From Telmatactis stephensoni (Eukaryota; Cnidaria; Anthozoa; Actiniaria; Isophelliidae): a stretch of DNA of 64,000 bases. The stretch covers positions 806,001 through 870,000 of the forward strand of contig JALIZF010001882.1 in assembly GCA_029948255.1 (NCBI GenBank). The letters are read 5' to 3'. The notes beneath the pieces are model-generated. The model worked only from the letters and a program-made list of their open reading frames with translations. It was not told where the DNA came from and ran no database searches. Position numbers and translations under genes: made by a program. Shown piece by piece: positions 33,236 to 43,969 of the stretch (the first letter of the stretch is position 1; every line of letters starts with the position of its first letter).

Positions 33236-33528
33236 TCAGAGGAATGTCACAACTAAGCGGTTTCTTGACGTTAGTTTTAATATTTCTGTTAAGCGTAGAA
33301 AGCTTCCCTTAAAATACAGCGGGACTGTAGTTGTATATAACTGACCTACTTGCTTATGTAGGTGACAAAGTTCGTATATTTCGCTTTTAAATCAAATCTT
33401 ATCGTACTTTATAAAGCCACAAAAATTCATTTAGATTTTTTGAATTCTCGTAATTTTAAATGACTTAGATGATCATATAAATATATTTTATCTGAAATTT
33501 GTAAAAAATTGGCATTCCTATTTGCTTC

Positions 33529-33883
33529 AATGAGCTTTTATCATGTAATTCCAAAAGTCACAGTACAGAAATATAATTACCATAGCTGGAAAGAGCACGT
33601 CAAAATTAGTAAAACTGTGAAGTTTGAATGAAGTAACTTTCAAACTCACGAAGATATGAATTTTCCGAAATCGAAATTTATGAAAACATTCGCTGGTAGG
33701 CAAGAGATGCCTACCAGCAAAGGTTTTCTTACAAATTTGCACTTTTCAAAAATTCATATTCTTGTGAGTTTTGGATATAATTCCTTCAAACTTCACTGTC
33801 TTGCTAATTTTAACATGCTCCTTCCAGCTATGGTAATTCTTTTTCTGTTTCACGAATTTAAAAATACCTGATAAAAGCTCATT
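33529..33883. repeat. Imperfect palindrome, about 355 bp
   Basis: The outer ends AATGAGCTTTTATCA and TGATAAAAGCTCATT are mirrored. The centre is GGTAGGCAAGAGATGCCTACC. Long stretches pair with mismatches, so this is an ageing foldback element. ORFs inside have no domain features. Confidence 0.75.
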
Positions 33884-34007
33884 GGATTTTATTTTATCTT
33901 ATTAACGGTAAAATTGCCATAATCGATAACCTGAAGCCAAATTACTTGTTTGCTTTGTATTATTTCATTATTATAGATTTAGGCGAGAAATTTTGCTCTG
34001 TCTAGTA

Positions 34008-34172
34008 CAGTGGTACCTCTCAAACGGCACACCTACTAGCTAAGGTCTCGGCCAAAATTTCTTCACATTATTATTTTATTTGCTATAAATTGGACCTCTT
34101 CTTAGCGGGTACCCCCATTAAGAGTACACCAGACATGGTCCCATAGGTTTCCGTTTAATAGAGGTACCAGTG
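34008..34172. mobile_element. TA-flanked CAGTGGTACCTC MITE (Tc1/pogo-like)
   Basis: The termini CAGTGGTACCTCT and AGAGGTACCAGTG are inverted, with TA on both sides. A CAGT-ACCTC terminus with a TA target site is typical of non-autonomous pogo/Tigger elements. Confidence 0.6.
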
Positions 34173-34858
34173 TACTGGTATCTTCTCTGGTAGATGGACG
34201 CTCTGGGAATGAAGCAGCTCTGCTTTCTTCAGTCGACTTACTAATCTTGATTTTTCAAAATCATAGATACACTATAGATTGTAATTTTGTCATTCTTTGT
34301 TTAATTTTGTAGTTTGACATTTGCCAAAGTGTAAAATAAAAGGGTGTGGATCAGCTATACTGTGCACCAAGATGGCGGCAAAAATACTAAGGGTTAAAAA
34401 TCGCGTTGCTTCTACACAAAAAATAAGTTTGTTTCAACGAAAATACCAATAAATCAGGTTTTATAAAAATCGAGTGTTGCACATGCAGAAGGTATTTTGA
34501 AAAGTTTATTCTCCAAGGAAAGCGTGCGTTTCTGGAGGTCAGCGATAGCCTCAAAGTCCCAGCCATCAAATTCACTTGGTTCTTTTAAATTTATCAATTT
34601 ATTTTACGTTGAAGTGTATCGCATGAATGCGGCTTTCCTTGTTACAGCTTCATCAGTTCAATTAAAGTTTTCTCTATCTAGCTTAGCTCTTTGTTTAGAT
34701 TGTGATCCCGATTCCAAAGACAGTGATCCCGATCCCAAGGCTAAAAATCTGATCCCTGAGCCCAGAAAATAACGCTGATGTGATCCCTGAGCCCAAAAAT
34801 AATGCTGATCCCTGATCCCATATACCTCGTTACTACCCTGTTGTAAGGTGCCTAGACA

Positions 34859-35104
34859 CTATAATGGGTGGATTTTTCCTTTGCACGGCCTCGTTTCCCA
34901 CCGACACACATTCTTGCAAAGTCGAGCACATTTCAACTTTCCCCATTTGAATCCTCTACAGAAGATACGACACCTTGGCTTACATGTGTAGTGGGGGCAT
35001 AAGTGTTTAGGCGTTCGTCTGACCGGGCGAATTCGCAAACTTTGGCTTTCGGGAAGCAACAAGACAGAGAGAAGCAATACCAGTACTAGAAACTTGGAGT
35101 TCAT
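34859..35104 (-). CDS. Cationic 8-Cys secreted peptide A (81 aa)
   Basis: I chose the start at the Met opening MNSKFLVLVLLL, because it makes a clean signal peptide (about residues 1-22) and lies 10 bases after the splice acceptor that all paralogues share (TCTCAG|GTTCG). The mature part is basic: LRIRPVRR, then eight cysteines at residues 36, 41, 45, 49, 59, 63, 67 and 74 spaced 4-3-3-9-3-3-6. The longer 112-residue frame reads through the intron. Downstream, AATAAA-type signals lie near 34598-34603 on the minus strand. Its closest relative is peptide B. I do not recognise the family; a secreted host-defence role is inference from charge and cysteines. Confidence 0.8.
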   Translation of the reverse strand: MNSKFLVLVLLLSVLLLPESQSLRIRPVRRTPKHLCPHYTCKPRCRIFCRGFKWGKLKCARLCKNVCRWETRPCKGKIHPL

Positions 35105-37160
35105 CTTTTCGAACCTGAGAATTTTAGATAGAGAAGAAGTTAAAGGACTTCGAAAATTGCAAAATTTACATATTTTGGATGGGAAATCTAAATACAATGT
35201 CAGTTGTGTTGAATGAATAGCAATATTACAAGACTATGTTTGGAAGCAAACGATTACAAGAATTGTGTATTCCAAGGTATAAACGAATTCTCAGAAATTT
35301 ATGGCTAAAACTGTTATTCATGACCTCATGTAAAACTTTAAGGCATTCTTTTCCCGGTCTATGTAAATGTGGTTTCCATTTTTTTTTTTTTTTTTTTCAC
35401 TGCAGATTTTATTTTCTCTGAAAGTTGTTTTATATTAAGGGGTTGTTTATATATTTAGGCGAGTTGTCCCTGGTAGCGGAATAACTCTTTTGTTGTTAGT
35501 ATTCTTTGGGTAGAGATATTTGGAATGTTAAAAACTTAACAGACTTTCCAAAGAGAACGAACTTTGAAAAGGCGAAAAAAATTTATGATGATTTCTTTTG
35601 TTTGCCAAGACTTCGCTCATACAATAAGTTTCCATCTTCTTCTTCTTCTTCTTCTTTTTTTTTTCATAGTGCTATGCACATAATTTATAAGAACTACCAT
35701 ACAAATCAGTGTTGTATATCCTAACATATTCTTACATCTTAATCAAGTTGGACGATGTTAAATACTTTGATTGTGGTGCAGTTTCCTCGGGAGTTTTCCA
35801 GCTCTATAGCTAGTTCTTCTCTGAAGAGAGTCTTAACGAGAAGTGAGCTTCTACAACGAAACATCTTTGGTAATGAAAACGTTTTTCTTGTTTTTGCATG
35901 TTGGGTAAATAGACTAAACTAACATTGAATCATCGAACCTAAAATCATACAAAATAAGATACAATTAAACCAAATGAATCAGTAACGAACACTTAACATT
36001 CAGTTTTAGTCTAAAGGGCAGTTTAATAGTGAACTTAATGAAATCAAACAACATAAGATTCAGTTGAAACAACAAACAAAGCACTACTCGAACCTGATTC
36101 ACTTTTAGTTAAGTGTTGTTTAATATTGAATCTAAAAAACCCAAAACATTAATTAAGATTCAATTTAAGACCAATTCGAGAATTTAATTTCTATGAGTTA
36201 CTGTAGTTTAACATGAGCAAAGATGTTGAGATGTAAAATACCTTTGCAAGGAAGGAGCTTCGTGGTAAAAAAATATAGACTTGACTGATGCTGAATAATT
36301 TAAAAAATTCATAAAAAACTGTCCGTGGTTTAGAAAAATCGGTACTAAAGCGCGTGCTTTGATTGGTCAAGTTACAATGACAGCACAGAGCGTAACCATG
36401 GAAACTGAAACCATCGGGAAAGAAAATGACCTCCAAACGTTCAGAAGTTTGATTTCTGTTTCCATCTTTAAAACAATGCAAACAACAGCAGACAATTATG
36501 AAAATGGAGTCGTTTTATTTCTGTGATGGAACAAAAACAAAAAAACAAAAAAACAAAAACAAAAAAATGAGGGGGGGGGGGGGGAGGGGCTGAAGGATTA
36601 TATTGAGAGACAATAGCTTTCAACCAATCAGATTACGAAATTTTGCTCGAATGTTGTAAAAATTTATTTTTGCACTACCTTAATTCTCGCGTGTTTCCAC
36701 AACTCAACATAGTACACCGTCTTGTTTTTATTTCATCAGCCGAGTGAAATAGTGGATGCGAATGTAAATATACGTGATTTTTCTTGAACTGTTTAGAAAT
36801 ATTGCATTAATTCATATCTCAGTCACGCAACAGATATACTTTGTAAAAGTACCTTTAGTAACCGACAACCTTCTTGAGATTGGCTTGAACCTGGAATCAA
36901 CAAGCTACGACTTGGACTCCTAGTCGCAATTCATATTTCCTGCCTCTTTAGATATTAATTATTTGGAGGCTAAAGGCCAAATTTGCGCTTTCATCTGGTT
37001 GAGAAATGGAATTCCACTTTTCCTATAATATCAAAAACAATTTGTGATGTAATTTCTTGAAAATACTGTAATGCTAAACCTTTAAATAGTTACTTTTGTT
37101 TTACTTTTGGGAAAGTAATTACACAGAAATAACTTTCACTTGGTTCTTTCTAAATTTTGA
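35105..37160. other. Spacer between peptide genes A and B
   Basis: Probably holds the 5' noncoding exon and promoter of gene A, but I could not place them. A TTC microsatellite lies near 35636-35665, and AAAAAC plus G runs near 36535-36585. No coding exon was recognised. Confidence 0.45.
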
Positions 37161-37161
37161 A

Positions 37162-37167
37162 TTTATT
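37162..37167 (-). terminator. Poly(A) signal AATAAA for peptide gene B
   Basis: AATAAA on the minus strand lies about 120 bases after the stop codon of gene B. The homologous position downstream of gene A is pushed away by an inserted GATCCC-rich repeat (about 34700-34825). Confidence 0.5.
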
Positions 37168-37286
37168 TTACATTGAAGTTTATTATATGGATAGCACTTT
37201 CCTTGTTACTGACAGCTTCATCAATTCAATTAAAGTTTTCTCTATCTAGCTTAGTTCTTTGCTTAGATTGTAATGAAGTATGGTCA

Positions 37287-37532
37287 CTACACTGGCTGAA
37301 ACCTTCCCGTACATGGCCTCGTTTGCCACTGACACACATTCTTGCAAACTCGCACACATCTGTACTTTCCCCATTTGAATCCTCTACAGAAGATACGACA
37401 CCTTGGTTTACATGTGTAGTAGGGGCATAAGTGTTTATTCTTCCGTCTGACGGGGCGAATTCGCAAACTTTGGCTTTCGGGAAGCAGCAAGACAGCAAGA
37501 AGCAACACCAGTACTAGAAACTTGGAGTTCAT
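37287..37532 (-). CDS. Cationic 8-Cys secreted peptide B (81 aa)
   Basis: Nearly the same as peptide A: signal peptide 1-22, LRIRPVRR arm, cysteines at 36, 41, 45, 49, 59, 63, 67 and 74, central loop GFKWGKYR. The C terminus is CTGRFQPV, with no dibasic processing site. The start follows acceptor CCTCAG|GTTCGACAAG. Differences from A cluster in the mature C-terminal half, whereas the signal peptide is almost unchanged. Confidence 0.8.
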   Translation of the reverse strand: MNSKFLVLVLLLAVLLLPESQSLRIRPVRRKNKHLCPYYTCKPRCRIFCRGFKWGKYRCVRVCKNVCQWQTRPCTGRFQPV

Positions 37533-38123
37533 CTTGTCGAACCTGAGGATTTTAGATAGAGAAGAAGTTAAAAGGACTTTCAAAATTGCAAAATTTACAT
37601 ACTGTGGATGGGAAATAGATTGTGTTGAAGATAATTTGATGTAATGTGATTCAGTCGGAAACAAACGATTATCAGTGAGATTTTCTTGTTATCGTCAAAG
37701 GTGACGAATTCTGAGAGTTTTATGACGAGACTTTTTAGTTTAACAACGATTTTCACAAGTCTAAAGGCGTTGTCGGTCACTCGGTGAGATTTTGTCTGCA
37801 ACTCTTCTCGCCATAATAGCTTTGCAAAACAAGTTGCACGAACCACTGAATTGCAGCGTGTAACATAACCTGTATGAATCGCGCAAAATCACTGCGAGAA
37901 GACGATTACAGCAGCGTTTTTCTGCGTTGAGCCGTGTAACACCTCCCGTAATGGTCGTGCATCTAGTTCTGTAACGTCACTGCGAGACCAGTTACACCGT
38001 GTAACTGCTCCTAAACAACTTTGGAAGTTAACTTTGTGGTCTTGTTCAAGAGGGTGGTCCTACAGGACGCATTTTTAGTAAACTGGTTTCTTGTTTCAAA
38101 GTTTCCAAAAAAATATTACTTAC

Positions 38124-38180
38124 CGACCTGGTTCTCTTTGAACACTTCATGGGAAAGGCCAACCTGAAGACACGTAAAAG
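38124..38180 (-). ncRNA. Probable 5' noncoding exon of peptide gene B
   Basis: A strong donor AGGTCG|GTAAGTAAT on the minus strand ends at 38124, 581 bases upstream of the gene B acceptor at 37542. The spacing resembles the noncoding first exons of genes C-E. The left limit of the exon is a guess. Confidence 0.4.
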
Positions 38181-38808
38181 GAATACTTTAAATTATGGAT
38201 TTAGCATTGAATGGTTTGGAGTGTTACTTAGACTAGTGGCGCGACAAACTAGAAGTGTCTTTTCCGTTTCATCAACACATACAGAAAAAGATGGAAGTAT
38301 CTTTTTATGTTGTTGTCTGACTTTTCCTATAAGCTGCTTCGATTCTTTAGCGTCCGTTTTGTCTAGAATATGTATTTTGAAATGTGATACTCTGGACAAA
38401 ATCCCAAACGGGGTGGAATATTGCTAGAAAAAGGCGATGTCACCTATTTGTCTTTAACATCAAATCTTTAACGGATGCTGTGCTTAAGTCGAGTGGAGAT
38501 TTTACTCTCAGAACAAAGCCATTGAAACAGCGTCCCCGAAACTTTATCATGCATGGATAAAATCGTTGATTCTTGAGTCAAAAAGCTCGACACCGATGAC
38601 ATGAATATTAAATATCTGTAGTCTGCTTAGCTGGCGCAAGGCGAAGTCAGAGGAAGGAAGATGGAAAGGGAAAGGAAGAGAAGGGAGTGCCGCTTCTTTC
38701 CTCTCATCTCCCTTCTCCCCCGCGTCCCCCTCCTCTAGAAGTGCCAGCTATGCAGGCAAAAACCTGTAGTAACAAACATAAGCTCCGTCATAAGTTCGGC
38801 CTTATGTA
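38181..38808. other. Spacer upstream of gene B
   Basis: No coding exon with a recognisable domain. The two overlapping ORFs near 38149-38427 lack features. A purine/pyrimidine patch lies around 38650-38740. Confidence 0.4.
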
Positions 38809-39247
38809 CAGTGGAACTAACTCGACAGAACTTCCGCTTTAGCCTTGTTTTGGACCATATTTTCACATTGGAACCTGATCTCGGTTTACTGAAATTCCTC
38901 GTTAACTTGGACCAAAATAACTTTTCCTCGGCTCAAGTAAAGTTGACCCTTTAAACTCGAACTTTTTGGGGGAGGAGTTGATAAACCTTGCAAAAGCTAG
39001 ACTCACATGAAACTGATAGTTTTATTTTAACAATGCAAAAAGTGTTGGGAAAGTGATTTTGCATGAAATTCATTAAATTCTGATCTCTGTTTATTTCGCA
39101 TGGTACAGAGTAGTTCGTCTGCGGCTGAAAGACAGACACTTCAGCACACCAGAAAACATGTTGTTCAGCATCGAACTCGAACTCCTGCATGCTAATTAAT
39201 TAACTTGAACTACTTTCGGTTCCCTGAGAGTTAGTGAGATTCTATTG
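38809..39247. mobile_element. TA-flanked CAGTGGAACTAACTC element
   Basis: The left terminus CAGTGGAACTAACTC and the right terminus GAGTTAGTGAGATTCTATTG are imperfectly inverted and bordered by TA. Eroded copies recur near 41838-42240 and 45020-45432, one per duplicated peptide-gene unit, so the element was copied with the genes. Confidence 0.55.
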
Positions 39248-39719
39248 TACCTGCGTGCCCCTTATTGCGCTGATATCAGTAAAAGCGGGACATAATAATA
39301 TTTAAGACTTGTAGTTGCTTGCGTCGATAACGAAAATGCCGCTTTAAGCTTCGAAGAAAACACTCGCTCCTGAATGAGAAATTGTACGGGAAAGGACCAA
39401 ATCATTTGGTATAAAGTATATACTGGTGATGGAGATTTTTGATGTGACCGAAATGTTTAGCCATGCAATGGATTTTTTCCGAGTTCATTAGATGAGAAAA
39501 ATATTTCTCGAATTTCAACACGCCTTGTCTTACACCTCGCATATTATAAAAGCATGCATCTTTATGATTTTTTGCTGGACATTTTTTTACAAAAGCACCG
39601 CGCTAACTTTCGACGGGGTGCGCCATATTTCGGATCCTTTAATTTGACACAAGCAACGAGAGATATCTTCACTGTTTTTTCAATGCTGTGTTTAATTTCC
39701 TTTTTTATGGTTATTTACA

Positions 39720-39725
39720 TTTATT
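39720..39725 (-). terminator. Poly(A) signal AATAAA for peptide gene C
   Basis: AATAAA on the minus strand, about 117 bases after the stop codon. Gene E has the same hexamer at 45802-45807. Gene D has a T-rich variant without it at the matching place. Confidence 0.55.
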
Positions 39726-39841
39726 AGTTTTTGATTTAGCTTGACTATTTCTTTATAGTTTAGTTCATGTTCAGCAGTTCCTTTGAGTCCAGGTAAGCCA
39801 GTAGGTTTAAGACTCGTGCCTTATCCATCTTGCGTTCCATC

Positions 39842-40132
39842 TCAGGCGTTGGTATTATCATAGTTGAGTGATATATCTTGTGGTTCGTCTCTCTTTCCAC
39901 AAGGGACATATACCACACGACAACCCCATTTGCAGTACCTACGACAGGGGGGTCTTCTGCGAAAATGGCATATCACACGACAATAATTCCCACATTTGTG
40001 ATGAGGGCACGTGGGTCCTGGTGGAGGTCTAGGTTTACGACGACGACGACGGCGCCTTCCCCACCATCCTTCAGCGTCAGGAAGGACCAAAATAAAGATA
40101 ACAAACAGCACAAATAGGAACTTGAAGTTCAT
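39842..40132 (-). CDS. Cationic 8-Cys secreted peptide C (96 aa)
   Basis: Signal peptide about residues 1-22 (MNFKFLFVLF). Next comes WWG, seven arginines and KPRPPPGPT (residues 26-41). Eight cysteines follow at 42, 47, 51, 55, 63, 67, 71 and 78, spaced 4-3-3-7-3-3-6. CGKR at 78-81 is a dibasic and amidation-type site, followed by an acidic tail beginning DEPQD. The start follows acceptor GTTACTTTAG|GTTCGCTATC. The mature peptide after removal of signal and tail would be extremely basic. Antimicrobial activity is likely by analogy with Arg-rich, Cys-stabilised peptides, but is not shown. Confidence 0.82.
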   Translation of the reverse strand: MNFKFLFVLFVIFILVLPDAEGWWGRRRRRRRKPRPPPGPTCPHHKCGNYCRVICHFRRRPPCRRYCKWGCRVVYVPCGKRDEPQDISLNYDNTNA

Positions 40133-40761
40133 GATAGCGAACCTAAAGTAACAAGATTTAATAAGCAAAGTTTCAGTTTTCTTATCAAATGCAAGCTTTA
40201 ATGGTTACTAGTTTATAAACTTTTATGGACTATTGTGGTCCAGGCGTTTGGATATCCAATGTGTGAAAGTTGATACGAGGTTTTTTAGTCTTTTTCTCGC
40301 CGTTTAAAAGTTTTGCCTTTAGTTACAAAAATCAGCCACTCTCACTCAAATATATTTTCTTTTTGCGATATATCGATGAGACATTTTGAAACTTCGAAAA
40401 AAAAAATTGAATCCTCGTTCTTCCAGGTTGTTTCTACAAAACGATTTCACCGATTTTTCATGGCTGGGTCGAGAAAATGAGACAGAAAATGTAATGTTTT
40501 CAAATGATAGCGGTAATGCATTGAAAACAGCTTTCCTCTTAAAAAACAGTGGCAAGACGGCGTAATTTTTGGAACTAACTTTTTGCAATATCTTTACGAG
40601 ACGTTAAAATGGCGCAACTGATTTCATGATTTTGATGAAAATATTTCCACTTGAAATACGTAACAAGATTATTGATGCATATTTTCTTGTTTTCTTTTTA
40701 TAGAGGCGAAATTAAAGTTGTCCCCTATACTGTTACGAGTTGCTTTAGTCAGAACACTTAC

Positions 40762-40848
40762 CAACTTTCCTTGGATCTGATCTTTTTTCACAAATATGCA
40801 AGCAAGAACAGACTGAAACTGGTGTCTTGACAGCTCATCCTTTTAAAG
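40762..40848 (-). promoter_or_regulatory. Gene C promoter and 5' noncoding exon
   Basis: On the minus strand a TATA-like CTTTAAAAG (40840-40848) lies about 80 bases before a donor AAAGTTG|GTAAGTG whose last exon base is 40762. The donor would splice over a 619-base intron to the acceptor at 40142, ten bases before the ATG. The transcription start is probably near 40812. Confidence 0.5.
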
Positions 40849-41170
40849 TTTTCTAGCTGATACTCTTTAAAATGATTTTACTTTAAAATGATTAGAAGAA
40901 AAAAGTTAAAATTGAAAACGAAATACCCGTTTCACTTGAAATTGTATTTGCATTCAATTTGTTCAGCGTCGGAAATTCCATCAGCTGAACGCTTGTCTCC
41001 CAGTAAGCCGACGAATTTGTAAATAAGAACAGTTATAAAAGCATCAATGCATAAATATTTAGATTTTTTAATTTGATCGTTTCCTATTTCTGAATTGTAA
41101 TTTCTGTACAGTAATATTGGTTTCATCCTTGAAATATACATTTTGCTTCATTCAGTTATTTGCGTTGCTC

Positions 41171-41221
41171 CTAGCTAGACAATAACAGGAAGACTGTATT
41201 TAACCAAACGAAAGCTTTCAT
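41171..41221 (-). other. Conserved 16-codon micro-ORF upstream of gene C
   Basis: The minus strand reads MKAFVWLNTVFLLLSS and stops. An identical copy lies at 44290-44340, and degenerate ones near 47510 and 47930. It looks like a signal-peptide start, but no continuation or donor was found. Identity between copies is expected from recent duplication alone. Confidence 0.25.
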
Positions 41222-41689
41222 TGTTGTATACTGAAACTTATTGCTGTAACTTTAAAATGTAAGAGAGCAAATGTTGAAGGACAAAAGAAAATTGTCACCA
41301 GCCAAAGGCTAGAGTTGAGTGCTTTCATTTTACATTCATGTAATAGTTGATGCTTGTCCAAAATGTTCAATGTAATCTTGTAAAACTACTTATGCGACCA
41401 GCCAAAATACCAAAAGTTTGTAACTCAAATCTTTGCCTTCATTCATTTGTTTTGACCGATTAATAGTTTTATCTTGCGGGTTTTTTGATATTTTGCTCTT
41501 AAGAGGAAACTTTCCTTTTCAGTTTAGTCCGTTTTAGCATTACTGCCTTTGTTCCTATAACAGGAAGAAGAATTTCACTTGTCTAGTAAAAATACACGAC
41601 ATGCAGGGAATAGTGGAGAGAGGTAGTTAAATCCATGATCTCCGAGCCTCATCCATGAGGAAGGAATCAGACAAACAGACATACAGACA

Positions 41690-41725
41690 CACACACATAG
41701 ACACACATACACACACACACAGACA
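41690..41725 (+). repeat. CA-rich microsatellite in unit 1
   Basis: ACACACACACATAGACACAC-type sequence. A matching tract occurs at about 44870-44905 in unit 2. Confidence 0.85.
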
Positions 41726-42731
41726 GTAAAAACTGACAAGAGCAGACAAACAAACAGCAATTTTTCTATGTTTTGTGTGAATGCCACAAAATTTAGAATT
41801 TTGTAAACTCTAAATTGAATTATAATTCTCGAACTTGGTTCTGCTTTAGCCTTGTTTTTGACCATATTTTCACATATTGGAACTTGATCTAGGTTTACTG
41901 GAATTCTTACTTAATCGAACCGTGAAATAACTTTTCCTTGGTTCAAGTGAAGTTAACCCTTTTGAATCTTGCAAAAGCCTACTGCGAAACTGATGTTATT
42001 ATAACCTGGAAAAAAAAAAGTGTTGGGAAAGTGATTTTGCATGAAATTCATTAAATTCTGATCTCTGTTTATTTCGCATGGTACAGATCTAGAGCAGTTC
42101 GTCTGCGGCTGAAAGACATGTACAGATACTTCAGCACACCAGAAAACATTTAGTTCAGCATTGTTTGGCTAACTCGAATCCCCGCCAGTTAACTCAACCT
42201 TCTTTCCGTTTACCTTGGGAGTTGGCAAGGTTCTGCTGTTCTTGTGCGCCCCTTGCAGCTGATATCAGTCAAAGCGGGACATAATAATATTTAAACTGAA
42301 CTTGTATTCGCTTGCGTTGCATGATAACGAAGATATGGCTTTAAGCTTCAGGAAAAAAGCACCTCTGAATGGAAAGTTGTACGACGGGGAAGGACCAAAT
42401 GCATACACGTGTTGTGTGACACGACGCATTTTATAAAAGCATGCATGTTTATGACCTTCTGCATGCTTGACTTTTACACTAGCACAACGCTAACTTTCGA
42501 CAGAGCGCGCCATATTTTTGCCACTTTCGGATCCTTTGACACAAGCAACGAAAGTTCTTCACTGGTTTTTCAATGCTGCGTTTAATTTCCTTTTTAATGG
42601 TTATTTACATTTTTTAGTTTTTGATTTAGCTTGACTATTTCTTTATAGCTTAGGTCATGTTTAGCAGTTCCTTTGAGTCCAGGTAAGCCAGTAGGTTTAA
42701 GACTCGTGCCTTATCCATCTTGCGTTCCATC

Positions 42732-43025
42732 TCAGGCGTTGGTATTATCATAGTTGAGTGATATATCTTGTGGTTCGTCTCTCTTTCCACAAGGGACATA
42801 TACCACACGACAACCCCATTTGCAGTACCTACGACAGGGGGGTCTTCTGCGAAAATTGCATATCACACGACAATAATTCCCACATTTGTGATGAGGGCAC
42901 GTGGGTCCTGGTGGAGGTCTAGGTTTACGACGACGGCGGCGCCTTCCCCAAAACCAACCACCTTGAGCGTCAGGGAGGACCAAAATAAAGATGATTAACA
43001 GCACAAATAGGAACTTGAAGTTCAT
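42732..43025 (-). CDS. Cationic 8-Cys secreted peptide D (97 aa)
   Basis: A close copy of peptide C. The signal peptide is 1-22, followed by GWFWG, six arginines and the same KPRPPPGPT arm. The cysteine module differs from C by one residue (Asn for His before the loop). CGKR lies at 79-82 and the acidic tail is identical. The changes fall mainly at the junction of signal peptide and mature peptide. Confidence 0.82.
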   Translation of the reverse strand: MNFKFLFVLLIIFILVLPDAQGGWFWGRRRRRRKPRPPPGPTCPHHKCGNYCRVICNFRRRPPCRRYCKWGCRVVYVPCGKRDEPQDISLNYDNTNA

Positions 43026-43882
43026 GATAGCGAACCTAAAGTAACAAGATTGAATAAGCAAAGATTCAGTTTTCTTATCAAGTTCAGTTATGTAAGTAGT
43101 TTATAAACTTTTATGGACCATTTTTATGGACGATTGTGGTCCGGCCGTTTGGATATCCAATGTGTGAAAGTTGATACGAGTTTTTTTTGTCTTTTTCTCG
43201 CCGTTTAAAAGTTTTACACGGAAAAAAGTTGTGTCAAAGAATTGGGGCACAGAATTAAAGAAAACATTAGGTGCTTACTATAGATGAAAAAATATATAGT
43301 AGCTTTGAACATCCGTAAAACTTTGCACCGATGAAGAGAGAGGGTGCGCACATTCGATCGGCCTCAAGTTTAAATATTGAAGCTAGTTCCAAGGATAAAA
43401 CTCTTCTGGGTTGATTCTTTGCTCAAAATAGACGTGATCACTTTTGCCCTTAGTTACCAAACTCAGCCACTCTCACTCAAAATATATTTTCTTTTTGAGA
43501 CATTTTTGAAACATCGAAAAGAGAATTGAATCCTCGTACGTTCTTGTTTCTACAAAACGATTTCACCGACTTTTCATGGCTGGGTCGAGAAAATGAGACA
43601 GAAAATGTAATGTTTTCAAATGGTAGGTACTGCATTGAAAACAGCTTTCCTCTTAAAAAACAGTGGCAAGACGGCGTAATTTTTGGAACTAACTTTTTGC
43701 AATATCTTTATGAGACGTTAAAATGGCGCAACTGATTTCATGATTTTGATGAAAATATTTCCACTTGTATTTGAAATACGTAACAAGATTATTGATGCAT
43801 CTTTTCTTGTTTTCTTTTTATCGAGGAGAAATTAAAGTTGTCCTTGTATACTGTTACGAGTTGCTTAAGTCCAAACACTTAC

Positions 43883-43969
43883 CAACTTTCCTTGGATCTG
43901 ATCTTTTTTCACAAATGTGCAAGCAAGAACAGACTGAAACTGGTGTCTTGACAGCTCATCCTTTTAAAG
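43883..43969 (-). promoter_or_regulatory. Gene D promoter and 5' noncoding exon
   Basis: Same layout as for gene C: CTTTAAAAG at 43961-43969, donor AAAGTTG|GTAAGTG with last exon base 43883, and an intron of 847 bases to the acceptor at 43035. The longer intron holds a 230-base insertion relative to C (about 43210-43440). Confidence 0.5.

Noticed and set aside
39878..40117. + strand ORFs across peptide genes C, D and E (also 42768-42998 and 45910-46170)
   Set aside because: They are antisense to the peptide genes, Thr-rich by complement of the Arg-rich codons, and lack a signal peptide.
40346..40588. ORFs inside the introns of the peptide genes (also 43526-43735 and 46602-46847)
   Set aside because: They are duplicated with the intron, vary in frame between copies, and have no domain or splice support.
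41171..41221. A further secreted-peptide gene starting MKAFVWLN
   Set aside because: It stops after 16 codons with no donor, and the identity of copies is explained by recent duplication. Listed only as a low-confidence feature.
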